This document shows, in pieces, positions 8,782-16,571 of a stretch of 45,423 nucleotides of DNA. This DNA is from Kofleriaceae bacterium (GTDB taxonomy: Bacteria; Myxococcota_A; Polyangia; Haliangiales; Haliangiaceae). The stretch is taken from positions 1 through 45,423 of the forward strand of contig JALHPV010000020.1 of assembly GCA_022842285.1 (NCBI GenBank), written 5' to 3'. Below the pieces are notes generated by a model that was not told the origin of the DNA, did not search any database, and was given only the letters and a program-made list of their open reading frames with translations. Numbering within the stretch: position 1 is the stretch's first letter; each line of letters starts with the position of its first letter. Both the position numbers and the translations under genes were made by a program.

Positions 8782-9530
8782 ACGCCCCTGCAAATGGAGA
8801 GTCCGCCCTCTTGGACGCATTGCTCCGTCGTGGGTTGGCACAGCACGCCGCCGCAGGTACAGCTCGACGCGGCAAACCCGCAGCCCAGCGTGCAGCTGAT
8901 CGGGAGCGTGACGCCGAGATATCCGCGGCTCTCGCAGGTCGTCCCGCCGAGGTTCATGCCGTCGCAGTCCTCGAGACCGTTGACGATGCCGTCGCCGCAA
9001 GTGCCGGTGCACTGGGCGCTGTTGATCGTGCAGGTCGTGGTGCAGACGAGGTCGCCTTCGTAGGCGCCTTCCGTCAGGCAGGACCGGTCGCCGAAGTCCG
9101 TCCCGTCGCACTCCTCGAGCGAGTTCTTCACGCCGTCGCCGCACACCGCCGTGCAGGCGGAGTAGTCGAGCGCGCAGTCCGCGGTGCACTTCAGGCCGGC
9201 GGGCTCGGTGGATCCGAGATCGAGACAGGTGTGCGTGCCGAGGTTGTCGCCGTCGCACTCGTCGATCGCGTTGATCTCGCCGTCGCCACACCGACCGACG
9301 AGACAGAAGCCGCCCTGGCAGGTGCCGGCGCCGACGTCGGGGACCTCGCAGCTCGCGCCCTCGGCCTGCGACGCGCAGCTCGTCACGACCGAGTCATCGA
9401 CACAGCGATCGCCCAGGACGCAGATGCGGCCGACCGGGCACGTGAGGTCGCCACACGGCGTAGCGTTACTCGCCACACACCCGACAACCACCAGCCCACA
9501 GGCAACGGTGATGGGTATTCGGCCCACCAT
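8778..9530 (-). CDS. Cysteine-rich lipoprotein with Myxococcus disulfide repeats (paralogue)
   Basis: 250 residues. A signal peptide with lipobox VVGC near residue 18 is followed by a Cys-rich module (CGDLTCPVGRICVLGDRC) and three CGDGxxNxxxxCDG repeats (CGDGEINAIDECDG, CGDGVKNSLEECDG, CGDGIVNGLEDCDG), with CxxxC pairs between them. It has the same architecture as the next gene downstream, which it overlaps by 4 bp. TGtTAGAGT lies on the minus strand 6 nt before the ATG, matching an extended -10 directly upstream of the start codon. The surface-exposed, disulfide-rich character is clear; the role (adhesion, matrix, protein-protein contact) is not. Confidence 0.88.
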   Translation of the reverse strand: MVGRIPITVACGLVVVGCVASNATPCGDLTCPVGRICVLGDRCVDDSVVTSCASQAEGASCEVPDVGAGTCQGGFCLVGRCGDGEINAIDECDGDNLGTHTCLDLGSTEPAGLKCTADCALDYSACTAVCGDGVKNSLEECDGTDFGDRSCLTEGAYEGDLVCTTTCTINSAQCTGTCGDGIVNGLEDCDGMNLGGTTCESRGYLGVTLPISCTLGCGFAASSCTCGGVLCQPTTEQCVQEGGLSICRGV

Positions 9531-9536
9531 GCGAGC

Positions 9537-9554
9537 ACTCTAACAGGTAATAAT
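9537..9554. promoter_or_regulatory. Divergent -10 elements for the lipoprotein pair and the cupin gene
   Basis: On the minus strand TGtTAGAGT (9545-9537) ends 6 nt before the ATG at 9530. On the plus strand AATAAT (9549-9554), five of six matches to TATAAT, ends 7 nt before an ATG at 9562 and overlaps the earlier in-frame ATG at 9553. The intergenic region is 31 bp, so both promoters must lie here or in the opposing genes. Confidence 0.5.
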
Positions 9555-9561
9555 GCTCGCG

Positions 9562-10251
9562 ATGCACTCGGCGCTACACGTGAGCGACGATCCTCCCGCG
9601 GTCCTCGACCGTGATCTCGTCGACACGTTCGGGGTGCGATACGCGGTACCGCTCGCGACGGCCCGGGTCGTCGAGGCGCAGCCGACGAACCTCTATCATT
9701 ACCGGGCGTACATCGGCCCGGCCGCGGTGACGGTCGAGCGGGGCGACTGCGTGTACCTGATTGGCGATGACGGCGAGTCGGCGGTTCTGCGACGTGGACC
9801 TACAACCATCCCCAGCCGCTTCCTGGCCACCGTCATCCGCGGCTACATGCCGGAGGACAAGTCGACCTCGATCGTCCAGGGCACGACCCTCCCGTACGTG
9901 AACGGTTGCTCGACGAAGCAGCTGTTCCCACCCGATCGCCCCGGTGATCCGACGCTCCAGCTCCTCTACATGCCACCGCACACGACGGAGCAAGCGCATC
10001 ACGTGCACTCCACCGCACGCGTGGTCTACATCCTGCGCGGTCGCGGCACGAGCGTCGTCGGGATCGGCGCCCACACGCACCACCACCCACTCGTCGCGGG
10101 CATGGTCTGCATCCTCGAGCCGATGTGTCCCCATCACTTCGAGACCGGGGCCGAGCCGCTCGTGTGTGTGCCCCTGCACGTGTTCAGCTCCACCGGGGCG
10201 CGCGAGCTGGAGCACCCGATGCTGCACGGGACGCACATCCTCGAGCTATGA
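9562..10251 (+). CDS. Cupin-domain protein
   Basis: 229 residues from the second in-frame ATG. The earlier ATG at 9553 is embedded in the -10-like AATAAT, so 9562 is preferred. The second half contains a conserved cupin barrel signature: QAHHVHSTARVVYILRGRG supplies the first metal-binding His cluster, and PMCPHHFE the second-motif His. A His-rich stretch (HTHHHP) sits between them. The N-terminal half may be a degenerate second barrel. Metal-binding cupins include dioxygenases, isomerases and sugar or amino acid binding regulators; nothing here fixes the reaction. The stop overlaps the start of the TPR/PEGA gene (ATGA), so it leads a three-gene unit with that protein and the kinase. Confidence 0.72.
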   Translation: MHSALHVSDDPPAVLDRDLVDTFGVRYAVPLATARVVEAQPTNLYHYRAYIGPAAVTVERGDCVYLIGDDGESAVLRRGPTTIPSRFLATVIRGYMPEDKSTSIVQGTTLPYVNGCSTKQLFPPDRPGDPTLQLLYMPPHTTEQAHHVHSTARVVYILRGRGTSVVGIGAHTHHHPLVAGMVCILEPMCPHHFETGAEPLVCVPLHVFSSTGARELEHPMLHGTHILEL

Positions 10252-11321
10252 TCCCAATCGTGAAGGTGGACCACACCGCATCGCCATGCGGCGGTGCCGA
10301 GCGCCGCGGCTTCGCGCCGCTCGTGGCCTGGGTGGCGCTGTTCGTGGTCGGGCTGGCCATCCTCGCTCCCCGCGCGCAGGCCGACGTCAAGGCGTCGGAG
10401 GAGACCCCATGGTCGAAGGGGGTCTCGAAGAAGCAGCAGAAGGCGGCGTTCGATCTCTTCGCGAAGGGCAACAAGCTCTTCGAGGAGAGCAAGTACGCCG
10501 ACGCGCTCACGATCTACGAAGAGGCGCTGAAGGAGTGGGACCACCCGACGATCCGGTTCAACGCCGCCGTGTGTCTCATCAACATCCGGCAGCCGCTCGT
10601 CGCGTGGGAGTTCCTCGAGAAGGCCCTCGCCTACGGCGCGGAACCGCTCGGTAAGCGCCTCTACGCCGATGCCCAGTCATACCTCGCGGTCCTGGAGGGC
10701 ACGCTCACCAAGCTCACGGTCGTCAGCAAACAACCCGAGGTCCGGGTCGAGCTCGACGGACAGGAGATCCTCGTCGGTGAGGGCACGAAGATGTTGCGCC
10801 TCCTCGCGGGGCGGCACCAGCTGGTCGCGACGCGCGCCGGCTACGTCACCCAGAGCCAGGCGCTCGACCTGGCCGCTGGCGGCTCGATCTCCCAGGAGAT
10901 CGAGCTGTCCAAGGAAGAGATCCAGGTCGTCCAGCAGCGCGTGAATTACGAGCGGCGCTGGCGCTGGTGGGTTCCGTGGAGCGTCGCGGCGGGCAGCATC
11001 GCCCTCGCGCTCGGCGGCACGGCCGTCTATCTCGACGCGCGCAGTGACATCGACGCGTACGACGCGAAGTATGCGGCCGCGTGTCCGGCCGGGTGTACCC
11101 CCGAGCAGGTCCCGCTCGCGCTCCGCAACGACGAGGAGCTGGCGCGACGCAAGAGTGGGTACGGCATCGCGATGTGGGGCACGGCGGCCGCTGTCGGCGT
11201 TCTCGCGGGCGCGCTCGCGATCATGAATCGCCCCCGCCCGGTCGAGGAACGGCGCCCCGAGGTCTCGATGGTGCTCACGCCTGGTTACGTCGGCGGCACC
11301 CTCACGCTGTCGTGGTGGTGA
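10248..11321 (+). CDS. TPR/PEGA-domain membrane protein
   Basis: 357 residues; the ATG at 10248 overlaps the upstream TGA. The N-terminal hydrophobic segment (VAWVALFVVGLAILAPRAQA) is a likely signal peptide or anchor. TPR-like helices follow (AAFDLFAKGNKLFEESKYADALTIYEEAL near residues 65-95). Next is a PEGA-like beta domain (VRVELDGQEI through GRHQLVATRAGY), then two hydrophobic segments (SVAAGSIALALGGTAVYLDA and WGTAAAVGVLAGALAI). Such proteins are common in myxobacteria next to Hanks-type kinases. PEGA is a small sandwich thought to bind wall or surface partners. The gene is followed after 1 bp by the kinase, pointing to a shared signalling unit. The function is unassigned. Confidence 0.8.
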   Translation: MIPIVKVDHTASPCGGAERRGFAPLVAWVALFVVGLAILAPRAQADVKASEETPWSKGVSKKQQKAAFDLFAKGNKLFEESKYADALTIYEEALKEWDHPTIRFNAAVCLINIRQPLVAWEFLEKALAYGAEPLGKRLYADAQSYLAVLEGTLTKLTVVSKQPEVRVELDGQEILVGEGTKMLRLLAGRHQLVATRAGYVTQSQALDLAAGGSISQEIELSKEEIQVVQQRVNYERRWRWWVPWSVAAGSIALALGGTAVYLDARSDIDAYDAKYAAACPAGCTPEQVPLALRNDEELARRKSGYGIAMWGTAAAVGVLAGALAIMNRPRPVEERRPEVSMVLTPGYVGGTLTLSWW

Positions 11322-11322
11322 C

Positions 11323-14031
11323 GTGGCCGCGCCGCGTACCGCCACCACGCAAGTGGTCAGGCCCGATTCGCTCCTGCCGGGCACGCTCGTCGATCAGTAC
11401 GAGCTGATTCGATCGATCGGCTCCGGCGGCATGGGCGAGGTGTTCCTCGCGCGCGACACGAAGCTCGGTCGCCTCGTCGCGGTCAAGGTCCTGCACCCAT
11501 CGGATCCGGCCGCCGGTCAGCGCATCCTGCTCGAGGCGCGTGCGACCGCCAAGTGCACGCACGAGAACATCGTTGTCATCCACGACATGAACGAGTTCCA
11601 GGGGCGGCCGTACCTGGTGCTCGAGTACCTCGAGGGCATGTCGCTGCGGAAGGTGAGTGCGTCGGGGCCGCTGCAGCTCTGGCGCATGCTCGAGATCATG
11701 GCCTCGGTGCTGCGCGCTCTCGAGCACGCGCACGCGATGGGCATCGTCCATCGCGATCTGAAACCGGACAACATCTTCGTCACGCAGACCGGCGTGGTGA
11801 AGGTGCTCGACTTCGGCATCGCCAAGTTCGCGGGAGGTCCCGTCCTCGACGGCATCGCCAGCGGCAGCACCCATATCAGCGGCAGTCACGGCGACGGCGA
11901 GACCTACGTGACCATCAGCGGGCAGGGCATGGTCGGCACGTGGAGCTACATGTCTCCCGAGCAGTTCCAGACGACCAACATCGATCAGCGCAGCGACGTC
12001 TGGGCCGTCGGCATGATGATGTATCGCTTCGCCGCCGGACGACATCCGTACGACGGGCTCGATCCGGGCGCGCTGATGTACGCGACGTGCGCCCCTGATC
12101 CGATTCCCAGCGTCGGCACGCTCGCTCCCCACCTGCCGCGTCACCTGATCCAGGTCATCGACGCCGCCCTGCAGAAGAACAAGGACGAGCGCTTCCCCTC
12201 GGCGCGCGCGATGCTCGATGCCCTCGAGCCGCTCCTCCCGCGCCACTCGGCCCAGCAGGTCGCCGACGAGCGCTGTCCGTATCCGGGCCTCCAGTCCTTC
12301 CAGGAGCTCGACGCCGAGCGCTTCTTCGGTCGCTCCGCACAGATCTCGCGCGCGGTCGGTCGCCTCGAGTCGCAACCCCTGCTCGCCGTCATCGGTCCGT
12401 CGGGCGCGGGCAAGTCGTCGTTCATCCGCGCCGGCGTGATCCCCGCGCTCAAGCGCGACGGCGCGTGGGAGTCCGTCGTCGTGAGGCCGGGGCGCAAGCC
12501 GGTCCATGCCCTCGCCATGGCGCTCGCCCCCCTGACCGGACACCCCGAGACGGGCGTCCAGCAGACGATCGCGCAGAACCTCTACGAGATGCCGGGCTAC
12601 CTCGGCACGCTGCTGCGCTGGCGCGCGGGTGAGATCAAGGGGCGCGTCCTCCTCTTCGTCGATCAGTTCGAGGAGCTGTACACGCTCGTCCCCGATCCGC
12701 GCGAGCGCGCGGCCTACGTCACGATGCTGCATGCCGCTGCCGACGATCCCGCGAGCCCGGTCCGCGTCGTGCTCTCGCTGCGCTCCGACTTCCTCGATCG
12801 CGTCGCCGAGGAGCGCGTCTTCATGAACGCGGTCACCGAGGGCATGCACTACCTGATGCCGCTCGGGCGCGAAGGTCTGCGTGATGCCCTCGTCCGCCCC
12901 ACGCGAACCGCCGGCTTCAACTTCGAGAACACCGATCTCGCCGAGCGCATGGTCTCCGAGCTCGCGCTCACCCCGGGGGCGCTGCCCCTCCTGCAGTTCG
13001 CAGCCTCGCGCCTCTGGGAGGGGCGCGATCGCGCGCGGCGCCTCCTCACGGTCGCGGCGTATCAGGCCATGGGTGGCGTCGCGGGCGCGCTGGCCACCCA
13101 CGCGGACGCGGTCCTCGCTGGCATGAGCCGCGAGCACCGACGCCTCGCGCAGCTGGTGTTCGTGCGCCTCGTGACCACCGAGGGCACGCGCGCGATCGTC
13201 GATCTCCACGAGCTCCTCGCGATGGCGCCCGATGCCCAGGCGCTCGTCGACCAGCTCGTCGCGGCGCGCCTCCTTGTCATGAACGTGGACGAGCGCGGCG
13301 GCTCGCGCACCGTCGAGGTCGTGCACGAGTCGCTCATCACCGCGTGGCCGCAGCTCCGGCAGTGGATGGACGCCGGCCGCGAGGAGACGTCATGGATCCA
13401 GTCGCTGCGCCAGGCCGCTCAGCAGTGGGAGTCGCGGGGCCGCGCGGAAGGTCTGCTCTGGCGAGGCGCCACCGTCGACGAGGCGCGGCGCATGCACGAA
13501 CGCGTCGGGTCCCTCGCTCCGCGCGAGCGCGCCTTCCTCGATGCGGTCTTCGCTCTCGCGAACCGCGCGAACCGCCGCAAGCGGATCGCCATCACGGCCA
13601 CCCTCGTCTTTCTTGGCGCCCTCGCCACCGTCGCCGTCATCGTGGCCTTCACCGTCCGCGCCGCCGAGCGCCGGGCCGTCGACGAAGCCACGAAGGCCGA
13701 GGTCGCACGTCAGGAGACAGCGGACAAGCTCCGGGTCATCGAGGAGAAGGAAGCGGCCCGCCTGAAGGCCGAGGCCGAGGCCAAGACCGCCGCCGAGGCC
13801 GCGGCCGTCGCCGCGCAGGCCGCCACCGCCGCCGGGGCGGATGCCGAGCTCTCGCGCGCGGAGCTCCAGAAGAGCAACGAGCGCCTCCAGGCTGCACTCG
13901 CCGCGTCGGAGCGGGCGAAGGAGGAGTCCGAGCGCGCGCGCCGCGAGGTCGAGTCGCTGCTGGCGTCCGAGAAGAAGCGCGTCCAGCAGCTCCAGGATCA
14001 GCGGAAGAAGATCGCGACGGAGCTGAAGTAG
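11323..14031 (+). CDS. Ser/Thr protein kinase fused to an nSTAND1-type NTPase, with TM and coiled-coil tail
   Basis: 902 residues, GTG start 1 bp after the preceding stop. Residues about 25-290 are a Hanks-type kinase with GSGGMG, VAVKVL (Lys near 55), HRDLKPDN near 143, DFGIAK near 163 and SPE. An insert of about 35 residues rich in Gly, Ser and Thr follows DFGIAK. Residues about 320-740 carry a STAND-type NTPase with CPYPGLQSF, FFGR, Walker A GPSGAGKSS near 358 and Walker B VLLFVDQFEELY near 441. A TM helix (about 753-778) is followed by a long Ala/Glu/Lys-rich coiled coil to the end. Kinase-nSTAND fusions often end in WD40 repeats; here a TM and coiled coil take that place. It likely phosphorylates Ser/Thr in response to NTPase-driven assembly. 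Confidence 0.92.
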   Translation: MAAPRTATTQVVRPDSLLPGTLVDQYELIRSIGSGGMGEVFLARDTKLGRLVAVKVLHPSDPAAGQRILLEARATAKCTHENIVVIHDMNEFQGRPYLVLEYLEGMSLRKVSASGPLQLWRMLEIMASVLRALEHAHAMGIVHRDLKPDNIFVTQTGVVKVLDFGIAKFAGGPVLDGIASGSTHISGSHGDGETYVTISGQGMVGTWSYMSPEQFQTTNIDQRSDVWAVGMMMYRFAAGRHPYDGLDPGALMYATCAPDPIPSVGTLAPHLPRHLIQVIDAALQKNKDERFPSARAMLDALEPLLPRHSAQQVADERCPYPGLQSFQELDAERFFGRSAQISRAVGRLESQPLLAVIGPSGAGKSSFIRAGVIPALKRDGAWESVVVRPGRKPVHALAMALAPLTGHPETGVQQTIAQNLYEMPGYLGTLLRWRAGEIKGRVLLFVDQFEELYTLVPDPRERAAYVTMLHAAADDPASPVRVVLSLRSDFLDRVAEERVFMNAVTEGMHYLMPLGREGLRDALVRPTRTAGFNFENTDLAERMVSELALTPGALPLLQFAASRLWEGRDRARRLLTVAAYQAMGGVAGALATHADAVLAGMSREHRRLAQLVFVRLVTTEGTRAIVDLHELLAMAPDAQALVDQLVAARLLVMNVDERGGSRTVEVVHESLITAWPQLRQWMDAGREETSWIQSLRQAAQQWESRGRAEGLLWRGATVDEARRMHERVGSLAPRERAFLDAVFALANRANRRKRIAITATLVFLGALATVAVIVAFTVRAAERRAVDEATKAEVARQETADKLRVIEEKEAARLKAEAEAKTAAEAAAVAAQAATAAGADAELSRAELQKSNERLQAALAASERAKEESERARREVESLLASEKKRVQQLQDQRKKIATELK

Positions 14032-14077
14032 GGCCGCCTGCTGGCTGCTCGGGCCACCGGCAGTGGCTGGGGGCTTG

Positions 14078-14102
14078 CCCCACGACCGGTGTCTAGGTGG
14101 GG
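14078..14102. terminator. Hairpin after the kinase gene, possible terminator
   Basis: CCCCAC (14078-14083) pairs with GTGGGG (14097-14102) across a 13-nt loop, 47 bp after the kinase stop. No T tract follows, so intrinsic termination is uncertain. The remaining 173-bp gap shows no other clear element. Confidence 0.25.
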
Positions 14103-14204
14103 ACGCACGCGCCCTAACTCCCAGCCACGCCACGGTTCTCGCGGGTCGGGTGGCTACCGCACGAGGCAGGGGCCGTTGGTCCGATCGGTGAACTACGTCG
14201 GGGC

Positions 14205-14426
14205 ATGACCAATCTCGATTCCTCCATTCTCTCCGTCGTCTCCGGTGGTGCGCCCTCGGCTGCCAAGCAAGCCGAGCTGCGTGAACTCGCACGGACGAAC
14301 TGCCCGGCGACGTTCCAGGCCAACCAGGATCGCCCCATCACGCGGCCGCTCGCCGAGCAATGTCTCGACGAGGCTGGCTACGGCTGGGCGAAGGGACGCC
14401 TCGACCAGTATTTCCCTCGCCAGTAA
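14205..14426 (+). CDS. Small peptide with double-glycine leader (bacteriocin/RiPP-like precursor)
   Basis: 73 residues. The first 15, MTNLDSSILSVVSGG, fit the double-glycine leader register: Leu at -12, Leu at -7, Val at -4 and Gly-Gly at -2/-1 (the usual Glu at -8 is Ile). Cleavage after GG would release a 58-residue core (starting APSAAKQ) containing two Cys that could form one disulfide. Such leaders are recognised by C39-peptidase ABC exporters, which cut and export the core. No C39 exporter or modification enzyme lies in this window, so export would need a distant transporter. The gene stands alone, 173 bp after the kinase and 36 bp before the sensory pair. A small unrelated protein with a chance GG is possible. 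Confidence 0.65.
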   Translation: MTNLDSSILSVVSGGAPSAAKQAELRELARTNCPATFQANQDRPITRPLAEQCLDEAGYGWAKGRLDQYFPRQ

Positions 14427-14444
14427 GGGGGAGCCCGCCCGAAG

Positions 14445-14453
14445 TGCTACGGT
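14445..14453 (+). promoter_or_regulatory. Extended -10 TGcTACGGT before the sensory pair
   Basis: TGcTACGGT ends 9 nt before the GTG at 14463, so transcription would begin 2-3 nt before the start codon. There is no -35 match and no Shine-Dalgarno site in the gap. Confidence 0.45.
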
Positions 14454-14462
14454 CGCAGCGTC

Positions 14463-16571
14463 GTGGAGACGTCACCGATCGTGGTGCTCGGGGGAAGCGA
14501 GCACGAGCGCTCGCAGCTCGTGTCGCAGCTCTCCGGCAGTGGCCTCAGCGCAACGAGCGAGACGCACCTCGCCCTCGCCGACGGCACCCCGGCGCTGATC
14601 GTCATCACGGGGCCCGAGGCCGCGCACCTGGTGGCCGAGGCACGCGATGTCCCCGCGCTCGCGGAGGTGCCGATCCTCGCGATCGTCCCGGGCGTGCCGG
14701 CGACGGCGGCGACCGAAGCCCTGGCCGCGGGCGCGACCGACGTCACGCGGTTGCCCCTGTCGCCGGCGGTGCTGGCGTCGCGCTGTCGCAACCTGTGCCG
14801 GCTCTCGCGGCGCGACGCGGCGGGACCGCAGGCCCTCGAGCGAATCAACGAGGTGCTCACGGCGCATGGCGATGACGCCGAGGCGCTCGGCCAGGTGCTC
14901 TCGATCTCGGCGGGACTGCTCGGCTTCGATCGGGCGTCGCTCATCGCCCACATCGAGGGCTCGGATCACGCGTTCGTGATCGCCGCCAACGACACGGATC
15001 CACTGACGCGCTTCACGCTCGCGATCGCCGAGTACCCCGAGGTGCAGGAGGCCATCCGCACCCTCACGCCGGTGCTCATCTCGGACGTCACCACGCACCC
15101 GCTCACGAAGGAGATCGAGCTCGTATCGAAGGGCGTGCGCGCCATCTGTGTCATTCCCGTGCAGTGGCGCGGCCGCGCCCTCGGCGTGATGATGCTGCGC
15201 AAGCGCACTCCGGGCACGCAACACATCGGGGCGCGGGGGCTCGAGGTCGGCAAGATCATCGCGAGCACGCTCGCCGCCCACCTCCGGCACGGCGCGGTAC
15301 TCGAGAGTCTGCGCGACCAGACGCACCGCATCTCCCGCGCCCGCTACGAGGCCGAGCGGCGCCTGCGTGGGATCGATTCATTGAAGGAGCACTTCGAGGC
15401 CGGGGCCGACGGCGTGGTGGTGCTCGACGACGGCGGACGCATCCTGTTCGTGAACCGCGCCGCGGAGCTCATCACCGGCTTCGCGCGTGATGGCCTCCTC
15501 GGCAGCGAGCTCGGCGATCTCGTCTCCAATGACGAGCAGCGGTCCGGCCTCGGAGAAGCGGTCACGCGCGTGCTCGCCGGGGTGAACGTCGAGGCGTTCG
15601 ATCTCGAGCTCTCCACGACCAGCGGAGCCCCCGTGTGGGTGAGCGTGTCCACGTCGACGGTACTCGCGGGCACGGGCGCGGTCATCCTCGCCTTCCGCGA
15701 TGTCACCGCCGAGCGCGCCCTCGAGCACGAGCTGCGCTCGACGAAGGAATTCCTCGAGCGGCTCATCGATTCGACGGTCGACGCGATCATCGCCGCCGAC
15801 ATGCGCGGCCAGATCATCATCTTCAACCAGGGTGCCGAGCGCCTGTTTGGCTACCGCGCGCGCGATGTCATCGGGAAGCTGCCGGTCTGGGACCTCTACG
15901 AGGAGGGCGGGGGCAAGCAGATCATGCGCATGCTCCGCTCGACGTCCTACGGCGGCGTCGGCCGCCTCGAGTCCACCCGGCGCGAGGTGCGGATCGCCTC
16001 GGGCGAGATCGTCCCCGTTTCCATGACGGCGTCGACCGTCTACGAGGGCGATCGCGAGGTCGCGAGCGTCGGCATCCTCACCGATCTCCGCGAGCGCATC
16101 CGCATGGAGCAGCGCCTCCTCGATGCCCAGCAAAAGCTGCAGCTGTCGGAAAAACATGCACTCGTCGCCGAGCTGGCAGGCGCCACCGCGCACGAGCTCA
16201 ACCAACCACTGACCTCGATCATGGGGTATGCCGAATTGATCAGGCGACAGAGCGCGAGCGATGCCCCGCACCTGCGGTCCGTCGGCGTGATCCTGTCGGA
16301 AGCCGAACGCATGGCAGGCATCGTGAAAAAGATCGGCAAGATCACGAAGTACGAGACGACCGACTACGTCGGATCGGCCAAGATGCTCGACCTCGACCGC
16401 GCTGCCGCCGAGCCCGAGCCGCTCGCCCCCCACGCCCAGATCATCCTGCCCGATAGCGCCGGTGGGGTGTCGGGGGCGCCCGCGCTGGAGGCGTCGGACT
16501 TCACGTCCGGCGCTGCGAGCGACGAGGGCCAGACCGGCGAGTTCTTTGCACCGACGGAGGGAAAGCCGTGA
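14463..16571 (+). CDS. Pseudo-receiver/GAF/PAS/PAS/HisKA sensory protein lacking an ATPase domain
   Basis: 702 residues, GTG start. Residues 1-115 look like a response-regulator fold whose catalytic residues are gone: the acidic pair is GG in VVLGGSE, the phosphoacceptor position reads VITGPE, and the conserved Lys is Leu. A GAF domain (about 130-280), a linker helix, and two PAS domains (about 305-420 and 430-545) follow. Then comes a HisKA dimerisation helix with the phosphorylatable His in ATAHELNQPLTS (near residue 578). The protein ends about 125 residues later in a low-complexity acidic tail, with no N, G1 or G2 boxes. It therefore cannot autophosphorylate alone. The next gene, a complete kinase, overlaps by 4 bp (GTGA), suggesting heterodimerisation or trans-phosphorylation. 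Confidence 0.88.
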   Translation: METSPIVVLGGSEHERSQLVSQLSGSGLSATSETHLALADGTPALIVITGPEAAHLVAEARDVPALAEVPILAIVPGVPATAATEALAAGATDVTRLPLSPAVLASRCRNLCRLSRRDAAGPQALERINEVLTAHGDDAEALGQVLSISAGLLGFDRASLIAHIEGSDHAFVIAANDTDPLTRFTLAIAEYPEVQEAIRTLTPVLISDVTTHPLTKEIELVSKGVRAICVIPVQWRGRALGVMMLRKRTPGTQHIGARGLEVGKIIASTLAAHLRHGAVLESLRDQTHRISRARYEAERRLRGIDSLKEHFEAGADGVVVLDDGGRILFVNRAAELITGFARDGLLGSELGDLVSNDEQRSGLGEAVTRVLAGVNVEAFDLELSTTSGAPVWVSVSTSTVLAGTGAVILAFRDVTAERALEHELRSTKEFLERLIDSTVDAIIAADMRGQIIIFNQGAERLFGYRARDVIGKLPVWDLYEEGGGKQIMRMLRSTSYGGVGRLESTRREVRIASGEIVPVSMTASTVYEGDREVASVGILTDLRERIRMEQRLLDAQQKLQLSEKHALVAELAGATAHELNQPLTSIMGYAELIRRQSASDAPHLRSVGVILSEAERMAGIVKKIGKITKYETTDYVGSAKMLDLDRAAAEPEPLAPHAQIILPDSAGGVSGAPALEASDFTSGAASDEGQTGEFFAPTEGKP

